A stretch of DNA of 64,000 nucleotides from Physcomitrium patens (taxonomy: Eukaryota; Streptophyta; Bryopsida; Funariales; Funariaceae). The stretch is taken from NCBI RefSeq assembly GCF_000002425.4, contig NC_037270.1:217685-281684 (forward strand). The letters are read 5' to 3'. Of this stretch, positions 10,597-24,634 are shown one piece after another. Positions within the stretch are counted from its first letter, which is position 1, and each line of letters begins with the position of its first letter. The notes below the pieces were generated by a model. The model ran no database searches, had not been told where the DNA came from, and worked only from the letters and a program-made list of their open reading frames with translations. Both the position numbers and the translations under genes were made by a program.

Positions 10597-11020
10597 TCAT
10601 ATCTTGAAGAAATCCAAGTTGTGACAAATTATATTTGCCACATACTCTATTCTTTGTTCTCTTACAATATGGTTGATATGCCCTCTCAGCCATTGATAGT
10701 GTCTTATATTAGGAAAAAAAGACCACCCTATTATTTGTTCATTGTTGAGGCCTTCGTAACTCCCTTCAAAGAAAATATTTGAATCACTGTGAAGAATTGT
10801 TCCTACCTCTAATAAAATCACCAAATATCAGGAGTCTCTTCCAAGGTCGTGATACCAAATATATTGTATCTCACCATCTATTCAAAGAATGACATATTAT
10901 TCTTAAGAATCTTCATCTTGATTTTATCGTCTTAAAGATTGTGACAATCACATTGTTTCATGTAGTAAGTTTACAAATGAAAGCTATTGAGTTAAATGTG
11001 TTGGTTGTTGGTTCTCCATT
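10597..11020 (-). pseudogene. ORF3 relic of copy B
   Basis: Homologous to the 140-codon ORF of copy A. It begins MENQQPTHLTQ at 11020 and is broken by several stops in the first half; the last 75 codons (10824-10597) are open and include FEGSYEGLNNEQIIGW and the tail NLDFFKI. Same place relative to the polypurine tract and LTR as in copy A. Confidence 0.8.
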
Positions 11021-11525
11021 TTCTTAAGTATATAAAAGCTACAAAGAAGGATAGAAAATAGAGTGTTATCTTTCTTTGATCTCATTTCTTTTATAGCAAA
11101 GATTTGTTATTCTTCATCTTGATTTTGGTGGATGTCGTTGATAAAAGGCTTCAACTTTCTTTGCTATATTTCGAAGATTCTTTGATGGCTTCCATGTACA
11201 TTCATTAATATCATATCTGTATCAATAAATAAGATATTCCAACCTATTTCAGCACCGCCTTGAATCTAAGACTTCTTGTACCTCAAACTCTAATTATTAT
11301 ACGCTTCTATAGAGAGAGGTGGCATTTGTCTTCTTTTTGAGATATTGACTATTTTATACAAATTAAGAAGAGATACATGAAACATAGGGTGGATCTTCAT
11401 AGACTCCGGTAGATGTAATCAATAAGCAACAAATTGATTTGTTTACAAATAGGAAAAAGTTCCAATCTACAATAGTCCAACTTATCACAAAGATGAAACT
11501 CAAAATAATGCTACAATAATGCTAT

Positions 11526-12436
11526 AGCATTTCAAAAAGATTATAGGACCTAAATGTTTAGTATGAAGCCTTGAGAGGACATTAAAGCCTAAAGAAAAAT
11601 ATCCTAATTAATAGGAGGCTTATTGGGAGGGATGAAAATAAGGCATGGTTGGATGAAGGCAAGGAATGGGGATCTTTATTCCTATTGGTCAAAGGCCATA
11701 CCGAATGGGCTTCAAGGAGGTTGCCCGAGGCCTTATTAGAGATTAGGGTTTTTCTTTCGAATTCATTTGAATTTTGGAGGCTAGGGTCAGTATGTTCATG
11801 GTTTTGGGAATAATTTGGATGAAGATTTTGTGTGATTTCGAGTTTTTATGAAGGAGATATAGGTGTTCAAAGTTAAGGTGTCAAATTTGTACCTATTGTC
11901 ATACTTTGAAGCATAACATATTCTTTGGGAGAGAAATGAAAGATTGGCAACTAAAGTTGGAAAGAAAACTTTCTTGGCTATACTTTACATATACTATTTG
12001 ATGAATTTTAAGTCTAAATGAAGGAGTTATAGGGCATTGAAGATAGCACATGTAATTCAAAGGTAGTAAGTGAGTCATTTTGTTGATAGTAATGGTTGGA
12101 GCCATATATTGAGTTTTTGGACGAATTTTTGGCTCAAATTTTTTATAAGTGTGAATTATTAGATTAAAAAGTGGTTTAAAGCTGCTATTAGGATTTGGTG
12201 ATATCTTAAGATCTGCAACGAATTTGCAATTGAAATTTGTTGTAGTAGCTTTTAGAAGTATATCAATACTTCATGTAAAATTTAAGTGTGTTTGAATGGT
12301 CCGATTGGAAGATATGAGATTTTGAAATTCAGGAATAATACCTAATAAGGATATTAAAGGATTTAGAGGTTTTATCATATTTTGGATATTTTTGGAAACT
12401 TAAGACTTATATATTTGGTGTAATAGTACCTAAAAG

Positions 12437-12485
<49 letters not shown>

Positions 12486-12552
12486 TGGTCTTCTTTATAT
12501 CAAGATTTGATTCAGCAATTAGTGGCAGCCAAGAGCCAAGTGCTTTCTTGAG
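11526..12552 (+). repeat. Inserted repeat related to the insert in copy G
   Basis: Sequence not present at the matching place of copy A interrupts the 3' part of pol. It shares with the insert at 55244-56604 a block containing CCTATTGGTCAAA, the word GCCCGAGGCC and GATTAGGGTT, in the same orientation. By analogy it is probably a solo LTR of another retrotransposon. Both boundaries are approximate and no target duplication could be fixed. A perfect AT microsatellite lies at about 12440-12481. Confidence 0.6.
12440..12481. repeat. (AT)n microsatellite
   Basis: About 42 bp of uninterrupted AT dinucleotide inside the repeat nested in copy B. Confidence 0.95.
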
Positions 12553-15500
12553 GCAAACTCTCTCTACCCTGACAACGTTGAATTATGGTTGTTCCTTGCA
12601 ATAGGCATTTGCATTGGACTTTTGTCATTTTTGAACTTCTTTTAATTGTGTCTTCATTATTATATATAGCTCTGACAAACGATTTGTTAAATCTTCCTCT
12701 ATAGGATTATTAACTTTGAAAAGTCAAAAGTATCAAGTCATCGATGATTACTATAATTAGTAAAGAAAGGTATTTTTTGAATAGAAGAATGTACCAAATT
12801 ATTGTATGCAAACTTTGCCAATGAAAAAAGAGTTTTTCAATCATCTTGATTTTAGTTAATGGTAAACCTCAAATACTTCTCCAAACTTGATTCACTTATT
12901 CTATTTGCCCATCAGTTTGAGGATGAAAAGCCAAAGAGAGCTTTATATCAACCTTTAGAATCTTGAATAGGATTTTTTAAAATCTTGATACAAATTGAGT
13001 CTCCCTATCCAATATAATACCCTTTGGCAATCCATGATAGTGATAGATATTATCAATGAAAAGCTTAGTAATTTTTTTTCTTAAATAGATTTTATATATA
13101 CTAAAAAATATGCCATTTTGATGAAGCAATCTATGATTACTAGTATAGAGTCATATGAACTTGAACTTGAAAGATCTTTAAAAAAATCCATAGAAATGAA
13201 AGACCATAGTTGTTTGAGTATAGGCAATGGTTGAAAAAGTCCATAAGGTCAATGACCACGAGTTTTTGATCCTAAACAAATGTCATATGATTGGAAAAAG
13301 TCTTTTACCACCTTCTTTATTTGTGGCCACCATAAATCTCTAGATATAAGCTCTAAAAACTTGTTGTATTCAAAATGTCCTACTGCTGGAAAGTCATGAT
13401 ATGCTTTAAGAATACGAAAATGTGCTTCTCTTTCTAAAATATATAGGCGTCCTTCGAAATAGAGAAGGTTATTTTTCAACTTGAACTTTAAAACATCAAG
13501 AGACTTAGAAAAAAGATTCTTAATATTATGAATAAGAAGAACAGAGGACATAATTGATTGAATTTATTTGACAAAGGTCAAATCAATAGTCAATATTAAC
13601 TTCATTGCTTAAAGATGAAAATGCTCTAGCTTCAAGAAGATTTTTTGTTAATCAAAAGATATGTCTTCTTCTTTTAGTACAAGATAAGAATATCTAGAAA
13701 GATAATTTGATAAACTTTATTATTTTCCAGTTTGATATGTGATCTTGAAAACAAATCTTAATAATAACATGCTTCAAAAGACTTGGTGACAATTCAAAAC
13801 ATGTATCAATATAAAATACTCGAGGTTCTTGTGATTTATATATACTATAATTAGACTTGAAGCATCTTATAGATAATGATGTCATTCTTGAATTGAATCC
13901 ATAATTGTAAGAAATTCTTTGTTAAGGATCTTATAATTAATCTCAGTTGCTAAAAAATTTCTTGGATTGAAAAGCTATTGCATGGAATTTGTCATTTGTT
14001 GCCATTTGTAATAATACTCCATTCTAGTTAAAGTCTGATGCATCTATTTCCATAAAAAATACTTTAAAAAAGTCGACGTGATATAAAGTTGGTGTAGAAG
14101 TAAATTCCTTCTTCAAAGCAACAAACGATATTTTGGCTTCTTTATTCCTCTCAAGTTTGTCTTTACAAGTCAAACGTGTTAGTGGAGTTGTAATTTGAAA
14201 AAAGTTCTTTATAAAGATTCAATAATAATTGACAAAGTCCAAAAAGTATTGTACATTTCTTATTGTTCTTCAGATCTTCCAATCTATGATAGTTTGGACC
14301 TTCTTTGGATCCATCATAAGGCCTTCATTGGAAATGATGTATCTCAAAAAGTCAACTTGAGTAGTGTAGAATATACACTTTTTTATCTTTGCATACAATC
14401 TTACATCTTTTAGTTTTTGTAACACACAACAAATATGAAATTTATGCTCTTTTTTATTCTTAGAATAGATTAAAATATCGTCCAAATAATAGATGATAAA
14501 ATCATGAAGAAACTCACAAAAGACATCATTCATTAGATATTAGAAAGTAGGTAGTGCATTTGTGAGTCCAAAAGGCATGATATTGTATTCAAAATATCCA
14601 TACCTAGTCCAAAAAGTGGTCTTCCATTCATCTCATTCTTTGATGCAGACTAAGTTATATACTCCTTGTAGGTCTATTTTTGTATAGATCTTTGCTTGAT
14701 TTAATTGATCAAGAAGTCTTGAAATCAATCAGAAAGGATATATGTTCTTAATGGTGATCTTGTTAAGTCCTTGATAATCCACACACATCTGTAGAGATCT
14801 GTCTTTTTTCTTCACAAATAAGATAGGAGCCTTGATTGGAGATTTAGAATAGCGTATAAAGTTTTTAGTCAAGTTCTCATCAATATATTCTTTGAATGCA
14901 GTCAATTCATTTTGTGATTGGGTATAGATTGGTCCAAATGGTTGTTAAGTTCTTTCTTGAAGATTGATAGTACAATCATAAGGATGATGTTTCAAAAGAA
15001 TATCTATATTTTGTTCTTCAAAAACGTCTTGTAAATCTTGATACTAGCTAGGAATATTCCTTGATATCTTCTCACGATCAATAATAGGCATGGCATATAT
15101 AACAAAAGATGGTCCTTCATTTGCGACATGCATGAAAGCTTTTGCACCTACTAATAAGGATTTGGATGTACTAGACTTATGGATTTTTACTTGCCTAATA
15201 TGACCTTAGGATAAACTATGGAAAAAATTGAGATTGCAAAAAATCCAATCTATTTGAAGATTATATCTTTTTAACCATAATAATCCTAAAATGATTGGAT
15301 TAGAAGAAAACTTAATCACATTAAATATTATTAAACTATTGTAACCACTAGTTGCTACTTCTACATCAATAGTTTTATATATAACATCTCTAAAAGTTAA
15401 TAAATATCCATCTATTACTTCTACATGCACGAGTTTGATTTTCTTAATTAAAGATATATCTTGTTTTTTGACAAAGTCTTCATCTATAAAACAAGTGGAA

Positions 15501-16923
15501 GCTCCTAAATCCAACAAGGTTAAGACTTTGTGATTTTTTGGTTCTAAATAATGTTCTATTTTAAAACAAGGTGAGGGATCAAAAGAAAAAATAAGACCTT
15601 TGCAAGATATTACACATGATTCTAGTCGAAGAGTCCCTATTGTGGCTAGAGTAATTCATTTTTTGACACATTGTTTTCTTTGGTAATCGTGCTTCTCATT
15701 TTGTAATTGCGTTGTTTCTTTGGACAATATTGAGCAGTATGTTTAGCTTCTCCAAAATATAAGTATAAGACCTCTTGATGTCATTGATTCTTTTTTTGCT
15801 CTATAAGGGGTTTAAAACATACCATATCAATTTGCATAGGTTTTGGTTTTAATAAATAAGTTTCTAAAAACTTAGGAGTTGCCGTCATTATTTGAATTGT
15901 TCTTCTTCAACCATATCTTTGTACTTAATGTCTATCAAATAATTAATTATCACATATAATGGCTTGAGCAATAAATTATTTCAAAGATTCTGTCTTTAGT
16001 ATTATTAATAACAAATCTTTGATATTATCCTTTAATCCATATCAAAATTGATTGGTAAAGGCTTTGTTATTCCAATCCACATCACAAGTGAGGTTTTGGA
16101 ATTCAATAGTATATATGGTGGCTAATTGTGATCTTTGCTGTAAAGATAAGAGCTTGATATCTGCTACTCTTTTTTTATTACTTTCTTCAAATGTGGCCAT
16201 AAACACTTCTTAGAATGAATTCAAATTATAAAGGAGTTACGAAACTTTTTCTATGAAAGGTGCAAACCAAAGATTCGCATTTCTTAATAGAAGTGCGTCT
16301 ATGAATCTGACTTGAGTAAATCCATTAAGGTATTGGAAAGAGTGTAATCTTACATAGAGCTTGATTTTTTGCAAAAATCCTTGAAATTTTGATCTTATTT
16401 CATCAAACTTCTCAAGCATACTAATCCTTGCCTCCATCATACTTGTAAAATTAAAACTCCTTAAATTTTGTTATGAAGTTGATCTACTTGCTTCCTTTAA
16501 CTACACAAATTCTTACAACATATTCTATACTTCTTCCATAGGCATAGGCATAGTACTTCCATGATTTATGCTAAAAATATGTGAGATTTCGACACTTAGA
16601 ATATTGACAAGTTCATGAAGATCTATAATAATTGCAAATCTATTTTCACTTTTGCTAAGAATAGTATCCATAATCTTTCCTTCTATAGATAACTTTATCA
16701 AATTCAAAAAGTTAAATTAGAGGACAAAAATCCTCAAACTTTAATAAAAATTTCCACAAAGAAGAGTAATTCACTTTCTTTAAAGAAAAGATCAGTGTTA
16801 GAAAATAAAATTTTTTGTTTAAAGGTCGGTAATCTGCAATCATCAAAATACAACAATAGAAGTGAAATAATCCATTCACTTCTAAAACAAGATAAAAATA
16901 ATATATTAGCACTCTTGTCAAAT

Positions 16924-17480
16924 TGTCAAGGACATGAATCTTGAAGAAAAAAAATCCTCAACACATTCTTGTATCACTAAAAAGAACTAAAAAGATACTC
17001 AAAGATGATATAATATTGAACTAGAATGGCTATTGTCAAAAATAAGAAGACTAAAAAGTCTTGAAATAAGACTAAATACAAGAAAGTCTTGAAACAAGAC
17101 TAAAGACTAGAAAGGCATTGATAAGAGTGAAGAAGGCTTCATTCTTGCCTCTATATATATTCTTAACTAGGAGTTATGTAACGATGTCTTATATAACCTC
17201 AAAAATGTGTTGACTTTGCAAGACACATATCTTAATTTGCAAGGGAAGTTTTTTATATGTGCACCACATAATTAGCTTGTTCCGTAAGCTATCAATACAT
17301 GGTTAATTTGTTGACCAAGTTTCTAACCTACCAATCAAATATAAATACATGTAAAATTAAATACTGTCTATGAAACTTTTAGGAAGCTTTTCTAAAAATT
17401 CTTATGAAATTAATCTATTTTTACCTATTCCTACCTAATCATGTAACTATTTACTAAAATATTTATGTATGTCCATGACA
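16924..17480 (-). repeat. 5' LTR of copy B, with self-primer site next to it
   Basis: 557 bp, starts TGTCAAGG and ends CATGACA. Immediately internal, after a 2-nt gap, lies the 12-mer TTGACAAGAGTG (minus strand, 16921-16910), identical to the putative self-primer site of copy A. Confidence 0.85.
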
Positions 17481-19859
17481 AAAAACTAGAATATGGAAGG
17501 ATTCACAACTTTCTTCACAATACAATATTTGTTACATATGAAGAAATTACTAGAATATAATTAAATATATAGAAGATAAAATCTATCATTGTAATAGAAT
17601 TTTTGATTTTATAGAGTAAAATTCTTGAAATACCCCAAAAGACCATCTTTGTTTATAAGACTATTTATTAGCTTAATAAATCAAACTCTAAGTTCTTGAA
17701 AAGAGACTTTATTCAAATAAAAATCTAAGATTTGTGGAATATATATGTATATATATGTATATATAAAATAATATTTAAAAAATAAAAAGATTTATAATAT
17801 TATAGATACAAAGATAAGAAGAAAAAAATAAAGCCAAAAAAAGAAAGATAGAATTTGAAAAAAACTAAAGTATAAATTACATAAATGACTCTATTTAGAT
17901 CCAAACAATATTACAATAAAAAGTAAATTATTAAATCCACAAGATACTTTAGTCTTTTATGAGCTAAAAGAAATATGTGAACAAAGGGCTAGAATTAAAT
18001 AAAATTAATATGTGCAATTATTTTAAGAAGATTCTTTTAAGCTATAAGAAAAAATATTATAAAGTTAAAATTTATTGCCTTAGAAAATAAAAATAAGAAC
18101 TTTTAAGAAGACTTAGAAGAGATTAAAAAGATATATTATAATTATTTTTTAATACTATATTAAGAAATTAAGGAGATAAAAAATAATTTAAAAAGAATTT
18201 GCCTATAATTCATGTATTTCCTATAAAATATTCTCTAAAAAAACATATTTATTTCTAATGTTACACAAATCATTTTAAATATTAGCCCAAAATAATACTT
18301 CAAGCCCAAACGGTATTAGTATTGAGTTTTCTTTATTTTAAATTTAAGATACAAAATAAATAAGACTATTTCTGACCTTCATTGATTCTTTGATAAGACA
18401 TTTTTTTTTCAAACAACTTTCAAAATCTTTATTACACTTATTTTCATATAAAATAATAAATATTGTTATAAAGTCTTTAAAAGTGTATTACAATATCATG
18501 TTCAATTTTATTTTAAAAAATTAATTGATTTAGACAAAAAAAATTAAAAAAATCTTTTTCATTTTTATGCAATATTTTTTTAATTCATACTAAACTAAAT
18601 TCACTCTTTAAAAAAATATATAATTCTAGTTAAATTGGACTTTATTGAGGTATTTTATCATTTATATACTAATTTTACATTTTAAGTACTTAAAGCATTT
18701 GAATGTAGAATTTTTTTATTTAAATAATAAAACTATTAGTAGTAAGGAAAAAAATTAATTCAACATTAATGTTTTTTCTATTATTAAACTTTAATATCAA
18801 AATTTCTTCATATTAAGATTATATCAAAGCCTTATTACTATTGTGTACCAATGAGCAATTAATTATCAACCAATGTATCAGCAACTCCATGATTTTATAA
18901 AAAAAAATAAAAATTCAATATTAAGTCTATTGCTGAATTAGATAATTAAATTTTAAATTTATAAATTATAATAAATTAATAAATTTTAGTCTTAGATTCA
19001 AGACAAATTTATTATTAAAATAATAGAAAAAAATAAAACATTAATAAATAGCATATTTAATTTAGCAAGTAGAATTTTAATTGCTAGTTATATGATACTA
19101 GCATTTATTACATACTTTATCATGGTTTAGAATAGAACACTAAATACTCTAAAATCTATGTAAAAATAAATTTAAAAATCTACATAAAAAAACTTTCTAT
19201 AAAAAAGAAATGACTTTTATATACATGATAGAGTTTTTTAACAAATATCTTGCTAGTTCATATGATATAAAAGTCTATATTTTTTAGATACACATGAAAC
19301 ACTCAATATTTTTGTAATTTGATAGATGTCAAAAACTTGTATGCTAATTAAAGCATCTCTTTAAATAAGTTTCAATTAATTCAAAAGTTTAAATACATAA
19401 AGTGATTGCTATAATTCATATATTAGATTACAAAACCAACTTTTGAATGTTCTATAAATTCATTAATTTAGAGAAGCGTATACAAAGTATAGAAATTATT
19501 ATTTAAAGACCTAAAATATAAACCATTAAAAAACTTCTATTTTAAATTTGATAATCTATTTTAAATTGAATTAATTTGAGATTTAATTAGTAGTAAAATC
19601 TTAAGATAAATAATTATAAGATTCAATAAGATAAAAATTTTATAATTCAAAGATTTATAAAACAACTAATCTAACAACCTAAAACAATAAAAAGAGAATA
19701 TAATCAAATTTAATCTTCTTTCTACAGAAAGACATGTGTAGGATTTGATAGTATTTAAATTCAATGGCACTATGTTATAAGTCTATATTAAAGCTATTTT
19801 TTGTTCTTAGATAAAAACTATTTAGAATAATATCACAATAAAAATTAAAATTATCCTAG
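17481..19859. other. Very AT-rich gene-free DNA
   Basis: Long A and T runs with no open frame longer than about 60 codons and no recognisable protein, RNA or transposon end. Probably ancient transposon DNA eroded past recognition. Confidence 0.5.
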
Positions 19860-20389
19860 TATCATAGAAATACATATTTACTAAAATTAAAGGAGTTTGA
19901 TAGAAGTAAGTAGAAGTAAATAAATTTGATAATATCTTATGAAAAAATTGTTTAGAAGCTTTATAGATAGAGTTTGACTTTAAATGTGTTTATAGGTGAT
20001 TGATAGATTGAAAAATTGGCCAATAAGTTGGCCATGTGTTATACATTTTGGCCACTTGTGATAGACGTTTGTCATGTGGCATACATATATAACTAGTCTT
20101 ATAAGTTAGACATGTATCTTGCAATTTGGATATATATTGAAGGTCGTATAGAACTTCATCACATAGCTCCTAGTTAGATAGTATATATAGAGGTAAGAAT
20201 GAAGTTTTCTTCATTCTTGTCAATATCTTTCTAGTCCTTAGTTTTATTTTAAGAGTCTCTAGTCTTCTTGTGTTTTGCAATAGTCATTCTAATTTCAATA
20301 TTATATTAATTTTGAATCAATATCTATTCTTTTTAAGTGGCATAAGAGTGTATTGAGGTTTTATTTCTTTATAATTCATGCCTTTGACA
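19860..20389 (+). mobile_element. Solo LTR of the chromovirus family (copy C)
   Basis: About 530 bp aligning over its whole length with the plus-oriented LTRs. It starts TATCATAGAAATAC (first bases TG changed to TA) and ends CCTTTGACA. It keeps the TATA box (about 20184-20191) and the hairpin with CATTCTTGTCAA. No internal element sequence follows and no clear target duplication is visible (CCTAG left, CTTAA right). Such solo LTRs usually arise by recombination between the two LTRs of an element. Confidence 0.8.
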
Positions 20390-20813
20390 CTTAATTATTT
20401 ATTCTAAGTTCTAAAAAACATGTAGAAAGATCAAGAAAAAAAAAAATCTCTTTTGGATAAGATGTGACAACATACAAAACATTAATGTGGCAAATAAAGC
20501 TAATTACACATTAAAATAATAAATATATGTAATCTAATTGAGATAAATTTATACATAAATTTTAACATAGACAATCAAGATGCAAAGACAATGTATTTTG
20601 TAGGGTAATTACTTGAAGAGAGATATATTTATATTACAATCTTACATAAATTTTTTCCAACAAAGTTAAAAATTTAAAATTTAATTTTAATAAATTTTCT
20701 TTGAAATCAATTATTTATTGAGAAAATAAAATAATAAGAGAAATAAAATAAATTACTTATACAATAATTTCTCATCATCTTATTAAAATTAAAATTAAAA
20801 TAAAATATATTCT

Positions 20814-20849
<36 letters not shown>

Positions 20850-22939
20850 ATAGATAAAAAAGGAATAAATTCTCATTGGGCTTATATGGTATAAAAGCAT
20901 TGCCATCAATTTTTGGAAGAAAAATCTAAGTAATGAAGTTAAAATGAAGTTTTTTTTATTTACACCTCTAAATATATAAATACTATCATATAGAGGTTTT
21001 GAAAGAGCCTAGTAGTCCAATAAGTGTTGGATTGGAAGTCAATCTTCTAATTCTATGTTAATAAATAAAGAAACCAAAATAATTACTTGCACATGTCCAA
21101 AATTTTTAAAAATAATATTTAAAGATAATTTTACCTACTTAAAAGACATAAAGTATTAAAAACACTAATTATTGGATTATACTTTTAGACCATCTAAAAA
21201 CAATGCAATAATAAGACATTATAGAGAAAAGCATTAATTCAAAGTAATATTAGTAAAAATACTTCAGTTTAGATTGAAAAACTATAAATAAATATAATAT
21301 GAGAAATATTCTAGTAAATAATTTATTTTAAATTAAAACTCTTACAAATACTTAAGAATAGATAAATTAGATAAGAAAATAAGTATTTTTAAACATAGAT
21401 TCATTAATAAGATAGAAATATATTTTTTTACTTAAGATAAATACTTAATCTTCAATATCTAAATACATAGTGATTGTACTAACATCAATCTTTATGAACC
21501 AAGGGCTTTCCCTTCTTATATTCTATAATACAAAAATATTAAATATTAAATATTAAATATTTTATTATCTTATAATTATAGAAATATAAATTTTCATACA
21601 TGTTTTATATATCTTATCATTATACATATCATCTTTTGAATTTTTAGCTATGTATAATTATATTATCTTTTAAAAAAAATTTATAGAATCTTGTTAGTTA
21701 TTTGTATTTAAATATTTGTACATGTGTATATAATTTTTAAAAATAAATAAAAGAAATCCCAACTATATTTTACTACTGATAATTTTTAAAATAGAAAATA
21801 GTTAACTTATTCCAGTAAAAAAATATTTGATACTCATAATTTTTTTTCTATACCGAATTTTTTTAAATGTTAAAAAATTTATTATTCAGTTTTTAAACTG
21901 AATTTTTTAAACTGAATATTTCAAACTGAATAATAATTTTTATTTATTTTAAATTGTAATCAAGAAATCACAGCCAAACTTGAGTATTGTTTTATTTTCT
22001 TTGGATTTAAAAAAATAGTTAATGATAAAGTAAAAAGTAAATTTTAATATTTAAGAAATTTTTTAATAATTTTTCAAATATTTATAGCCTCTTACATGAT
22101 CCATTAGACACATGTTATTTTTAGTTATATGTATAATATTTTTACGTTTTTTAATTTTTTAAATTTTTATGTATAAATTAAATTTAAAAAAAATACTCGT
22201 ATTTTCTTAAATTTAAATTATATTACTTATCACCTTATGTTAAATATTTGATATGTTTTTTTCTTAAATGTCATGTAGAAATTGTGCCTAAAACTATACA
22301 TCCAAGTTAAATAACATTCTTTTTATTTGGCACATATCCAACAACACTATCTTTATTTGTTAAATGAGTTTTCAAAACAAGATATATGACACTTTAATTG
22401 TATTCTGTAATAGTTTTGACAAAGTCCCTTCAAAAATTTCTTTTTTGCACAATGCAAGCACATAATTTTTTTATTAAAGACTTTGTTTCTGTACTTAAGT
22501 TTCAATCAAAAAGATATTTACAAAAGCATTTTTTAATGGGAAATCTAATGTACATTCCTCTTTTACATGCAAAAGTTGATATAACTATCTTGTTGCTTTT
22601 TACTTGTTTATTTTAACAGATAAATTCTGTAATGCTGTATTTTAATTACATTTATGTCACAAGAACAAATCAAGATGTTATTTCCTTTTTGAATTAATTT
22701 TTAATGTATTTGAAAAACACCTTCAAAGTCCTACATTTAAGCTGATTTTAATAAAATAAAATAAAAAATGTCCTCAGACATGACATGTAATTTCTTTTTT
22801 GATAACAAATTTCTATAGCAGCTCTAAGAACTAGAAGCTCGCTACAGAGGCATAGATCGCTTGTAAGAAAATAGTAAGCGAAATATCTGGTACACCTCTC
22901 CTTTTTCTTCCATCCAATGGCAAATAGGTGGTCTTCTCT
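20390..22939. other. Very AT-rich gene-free DNA with short simple repeats
   Basis: Contains a GATA microsatellite at about 20815-20856 and short inverted words (for example the repeated AAACTGAAT motif at 21880-21945). The 72-codon frame at 22398-22616 has no recognisable similarity. Confidence 0.5.
20815..20856. repeat. (GATA)n microsatellite
   Basis: About ten tandem GATA units, slightly imperfect at the right end. Confidence 0.95.

Positions 22940-22978
<39 letters not shown>
22940..22978. repeat. Compound (CT)n(AT)n microsatellite
   Basis: About nine CT units run directly into about ten AT units. Confidence 0.95.
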
Positions 22979-23423
22979 TCTATTTATTTCATAACTACCC
23001 AACCTGTTATATAACCAAATCAAACCTGTAGTCTACACTGCTCCAACTATGTGTCGTCTTGACCTACAAACAATAATTTTTTTCAATTTGGATCTTGTTG
23101 CATTAAATAAATATAAATATAAAATAAAATAATCAATTCAACAAAAAAAATTTAAGAATGAAATTTCAAAAAATAATAATAATAATATTCAATTTCGATT
23201 AATTGAAAATGAAAATAAATTATTAATATTCAGAGGAATCATCTTTTTCAAATTTAGTAAAAGTTGATCTTTCACAAAAACATTTTTCATTGAATCCTTT
23301 CAAACACAAAGGTGCACCTTTTTATCATGCACAATCTAGACATGTGCAGACTATTTCAACCTCATTTTTCTTTTAATTTCAAGTAAATCATATTTGGAAA
23401 ATAACTCTCATGTGCAATTAGTT

Positions 23424-23425
<2 letters not shown>

Positions 23426-23454
<29 letters not shown>
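23426..23454. repeat. (TA)n microsatellite
   Basis: About 14 TA units abutting the left end of the MITE-like element. Confidence 0.9.
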
Positions 23455-23457
<3 letters not shown>

Positions 23458-23632
23458 AATTGCTAAAAGTGATCCAAGCATTCACTAAATCAACCATCAT
23501 CATTGGTTGAGGATCCAACCATTGATTTATTGGTTTTTGACCAATGCGGATCCAATAATGGAGAATTTTTTGATGGTGGTTAGAATGGGTGGGTTGATTT
23601 AGTAAATACTTGTGTCACTTTAACAATTCCTT
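23454..23632. mobile_element. MITE-like foldback element
   Basis: About 179 bp with imperfect terminal inverted repeats of roughly 42 bp: the left end AAGGAATTGCTAAAAGTGAT matches the reverse complement of the right end (AAGGAATTGTTAAAGTGACA), and both then read ACTAAATCAACC. The interior is also partly palindromic around GGATCC. No coding capacity. No target duplication is obvious because the left flank is a TA microsatellite (23426-23454). Superfamily not assigned. Confidence 0.75.
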
Positions 23633-23684
23633 GCACATGGATATATACTTCAATTTGGTTCTTCCTTACTGAGCACAAAATAGA

Positions 23685-23711
23685 TAAATAAATAAATAAA
23701 TAAATAAATAA
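23685..23711. repeat. (AAAT)n microsatellite
   Basis: Six to seven tandem units of the tetranucleotide. Confidence 0.9.
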
Positions 23712-24607
23712 GAAGTAAAAACAATTAATAAATAGACAAGAATGCTGACTTCAAAAATTTGATTTGATGAGAATAAGAAAAATTCTAACATATATTCAAT
23801 TAGGTCCCAAGATCTTCTATGATCCCATCCACCTGTTTTGAACCTAGTATTGCACCTCACCAAGGTTTTAAAATTCAAATTTATTTTAGCGTGGCAAGAT
23901 TTCTACAGCACCTCTTGTAATTCTTGGCATTAATCAGTTATGTCATACGCCCTCATATGTTTAAATACTAGTTAAATGTTTTTTACAAATTGTCATTTAG
24001 AAGAAAATACAAAATTTCATTCTTGCATAATTTGCCTCCAGCTCAAAATTTCACCTTCTTAAATGTGTGAAGGGGCTATTTTAGATTCCCCAAACTAATT
24101 TAAGAACAAATCTTTCATATTTTGTATTTTTCTTTCAACTCCAAGTTTTATATCTATTTTATATGTTTCTTTGACTCGGTTTGTTTTAGTAATAATATTT
24201 GAAGGAATATTAAGAGCTTGATTACTTTAAATAAATAAAGTAAAATTAAAGCACAATATTTATTTATTTACATGATAATAAATAAATATATATTTTCACA
24301 AATTCAATGAGCCCATTACAACTCTCTAAAAGAATGTACTGTTTCAATTTGAATCTGAAAATATACCTTGACAACATAATATTCATGATGACCAATTCAA
24401 CTGTCACTCATATATCTCAAAATCCTGAACATGTTCTAGGAATGTTAGGCAAAGCAAAGCAAGGCAGGAGAGGGAGAGAGGCATGCGAGCACTGTAGCCA
24501 CGTGTTTTCTGCACAGGATGTGGATCACCATGGAATGGATGATGATATGGCAAGCAAGCACATACACAGCTTTGTAGTCAGGATGATGTGGCACCAGTGG
24601 TGGCGAG

Positions 24608-24634
24608 AAGGGAGGGAGGGAGGGAGGGAGGGAG
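24608..24634. repeat. (GGGA)n microsatellite
   Basis: Six to seven tandem GGGA units. Confidence 0.9.

Larger units (their letters stand above)
11120..16710 (-). pseudogene. gag-pol relic of copy B
   Basis: Discontinuous fragments in the order expected for gag-pol. Gag pieces are at 16525-16707 and 16237-16440. Protease is at 15206-15517 with DLGAST where the active site should read DSG. The RT fragment at 14270-14533 still has YLDDILIYS. The integrase zinc domain is at 13249-13551 with the first cysteine changed to tyrosine (QSYDIC). Integrase and chromodomain remnants continue to about 11120, interrupted by the repeat at 11526-12552. Many stops and frameshifts; no functional product is possible. 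Confidence 0.85.
10027..17480 (-). mobile_element. Tcn1-like chromovirus, copy B, old and decayed
   Basis: A 7.45-kb minus-strand relative of copy A. LTRs at 10027-10555 and 16924-17480 are clearly homologous but differ by many substitutions and gaps. Both sides are flanked by AAAAA (10022-10026, 17481-17485), compatible with a 5-bp target duplication but low in complexity. Internal order matches copy A: primer site, gag, pol, ORF3 relic (11020-10597). An unrelated repeat of about 1 kb interrupts the end of pol (about 11526-12552). All frames are broken. The N-terminal gag region (16525-16707) differs from copy A but matches copy E, so B and E form a second subfamily. Confidence 0.9.
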
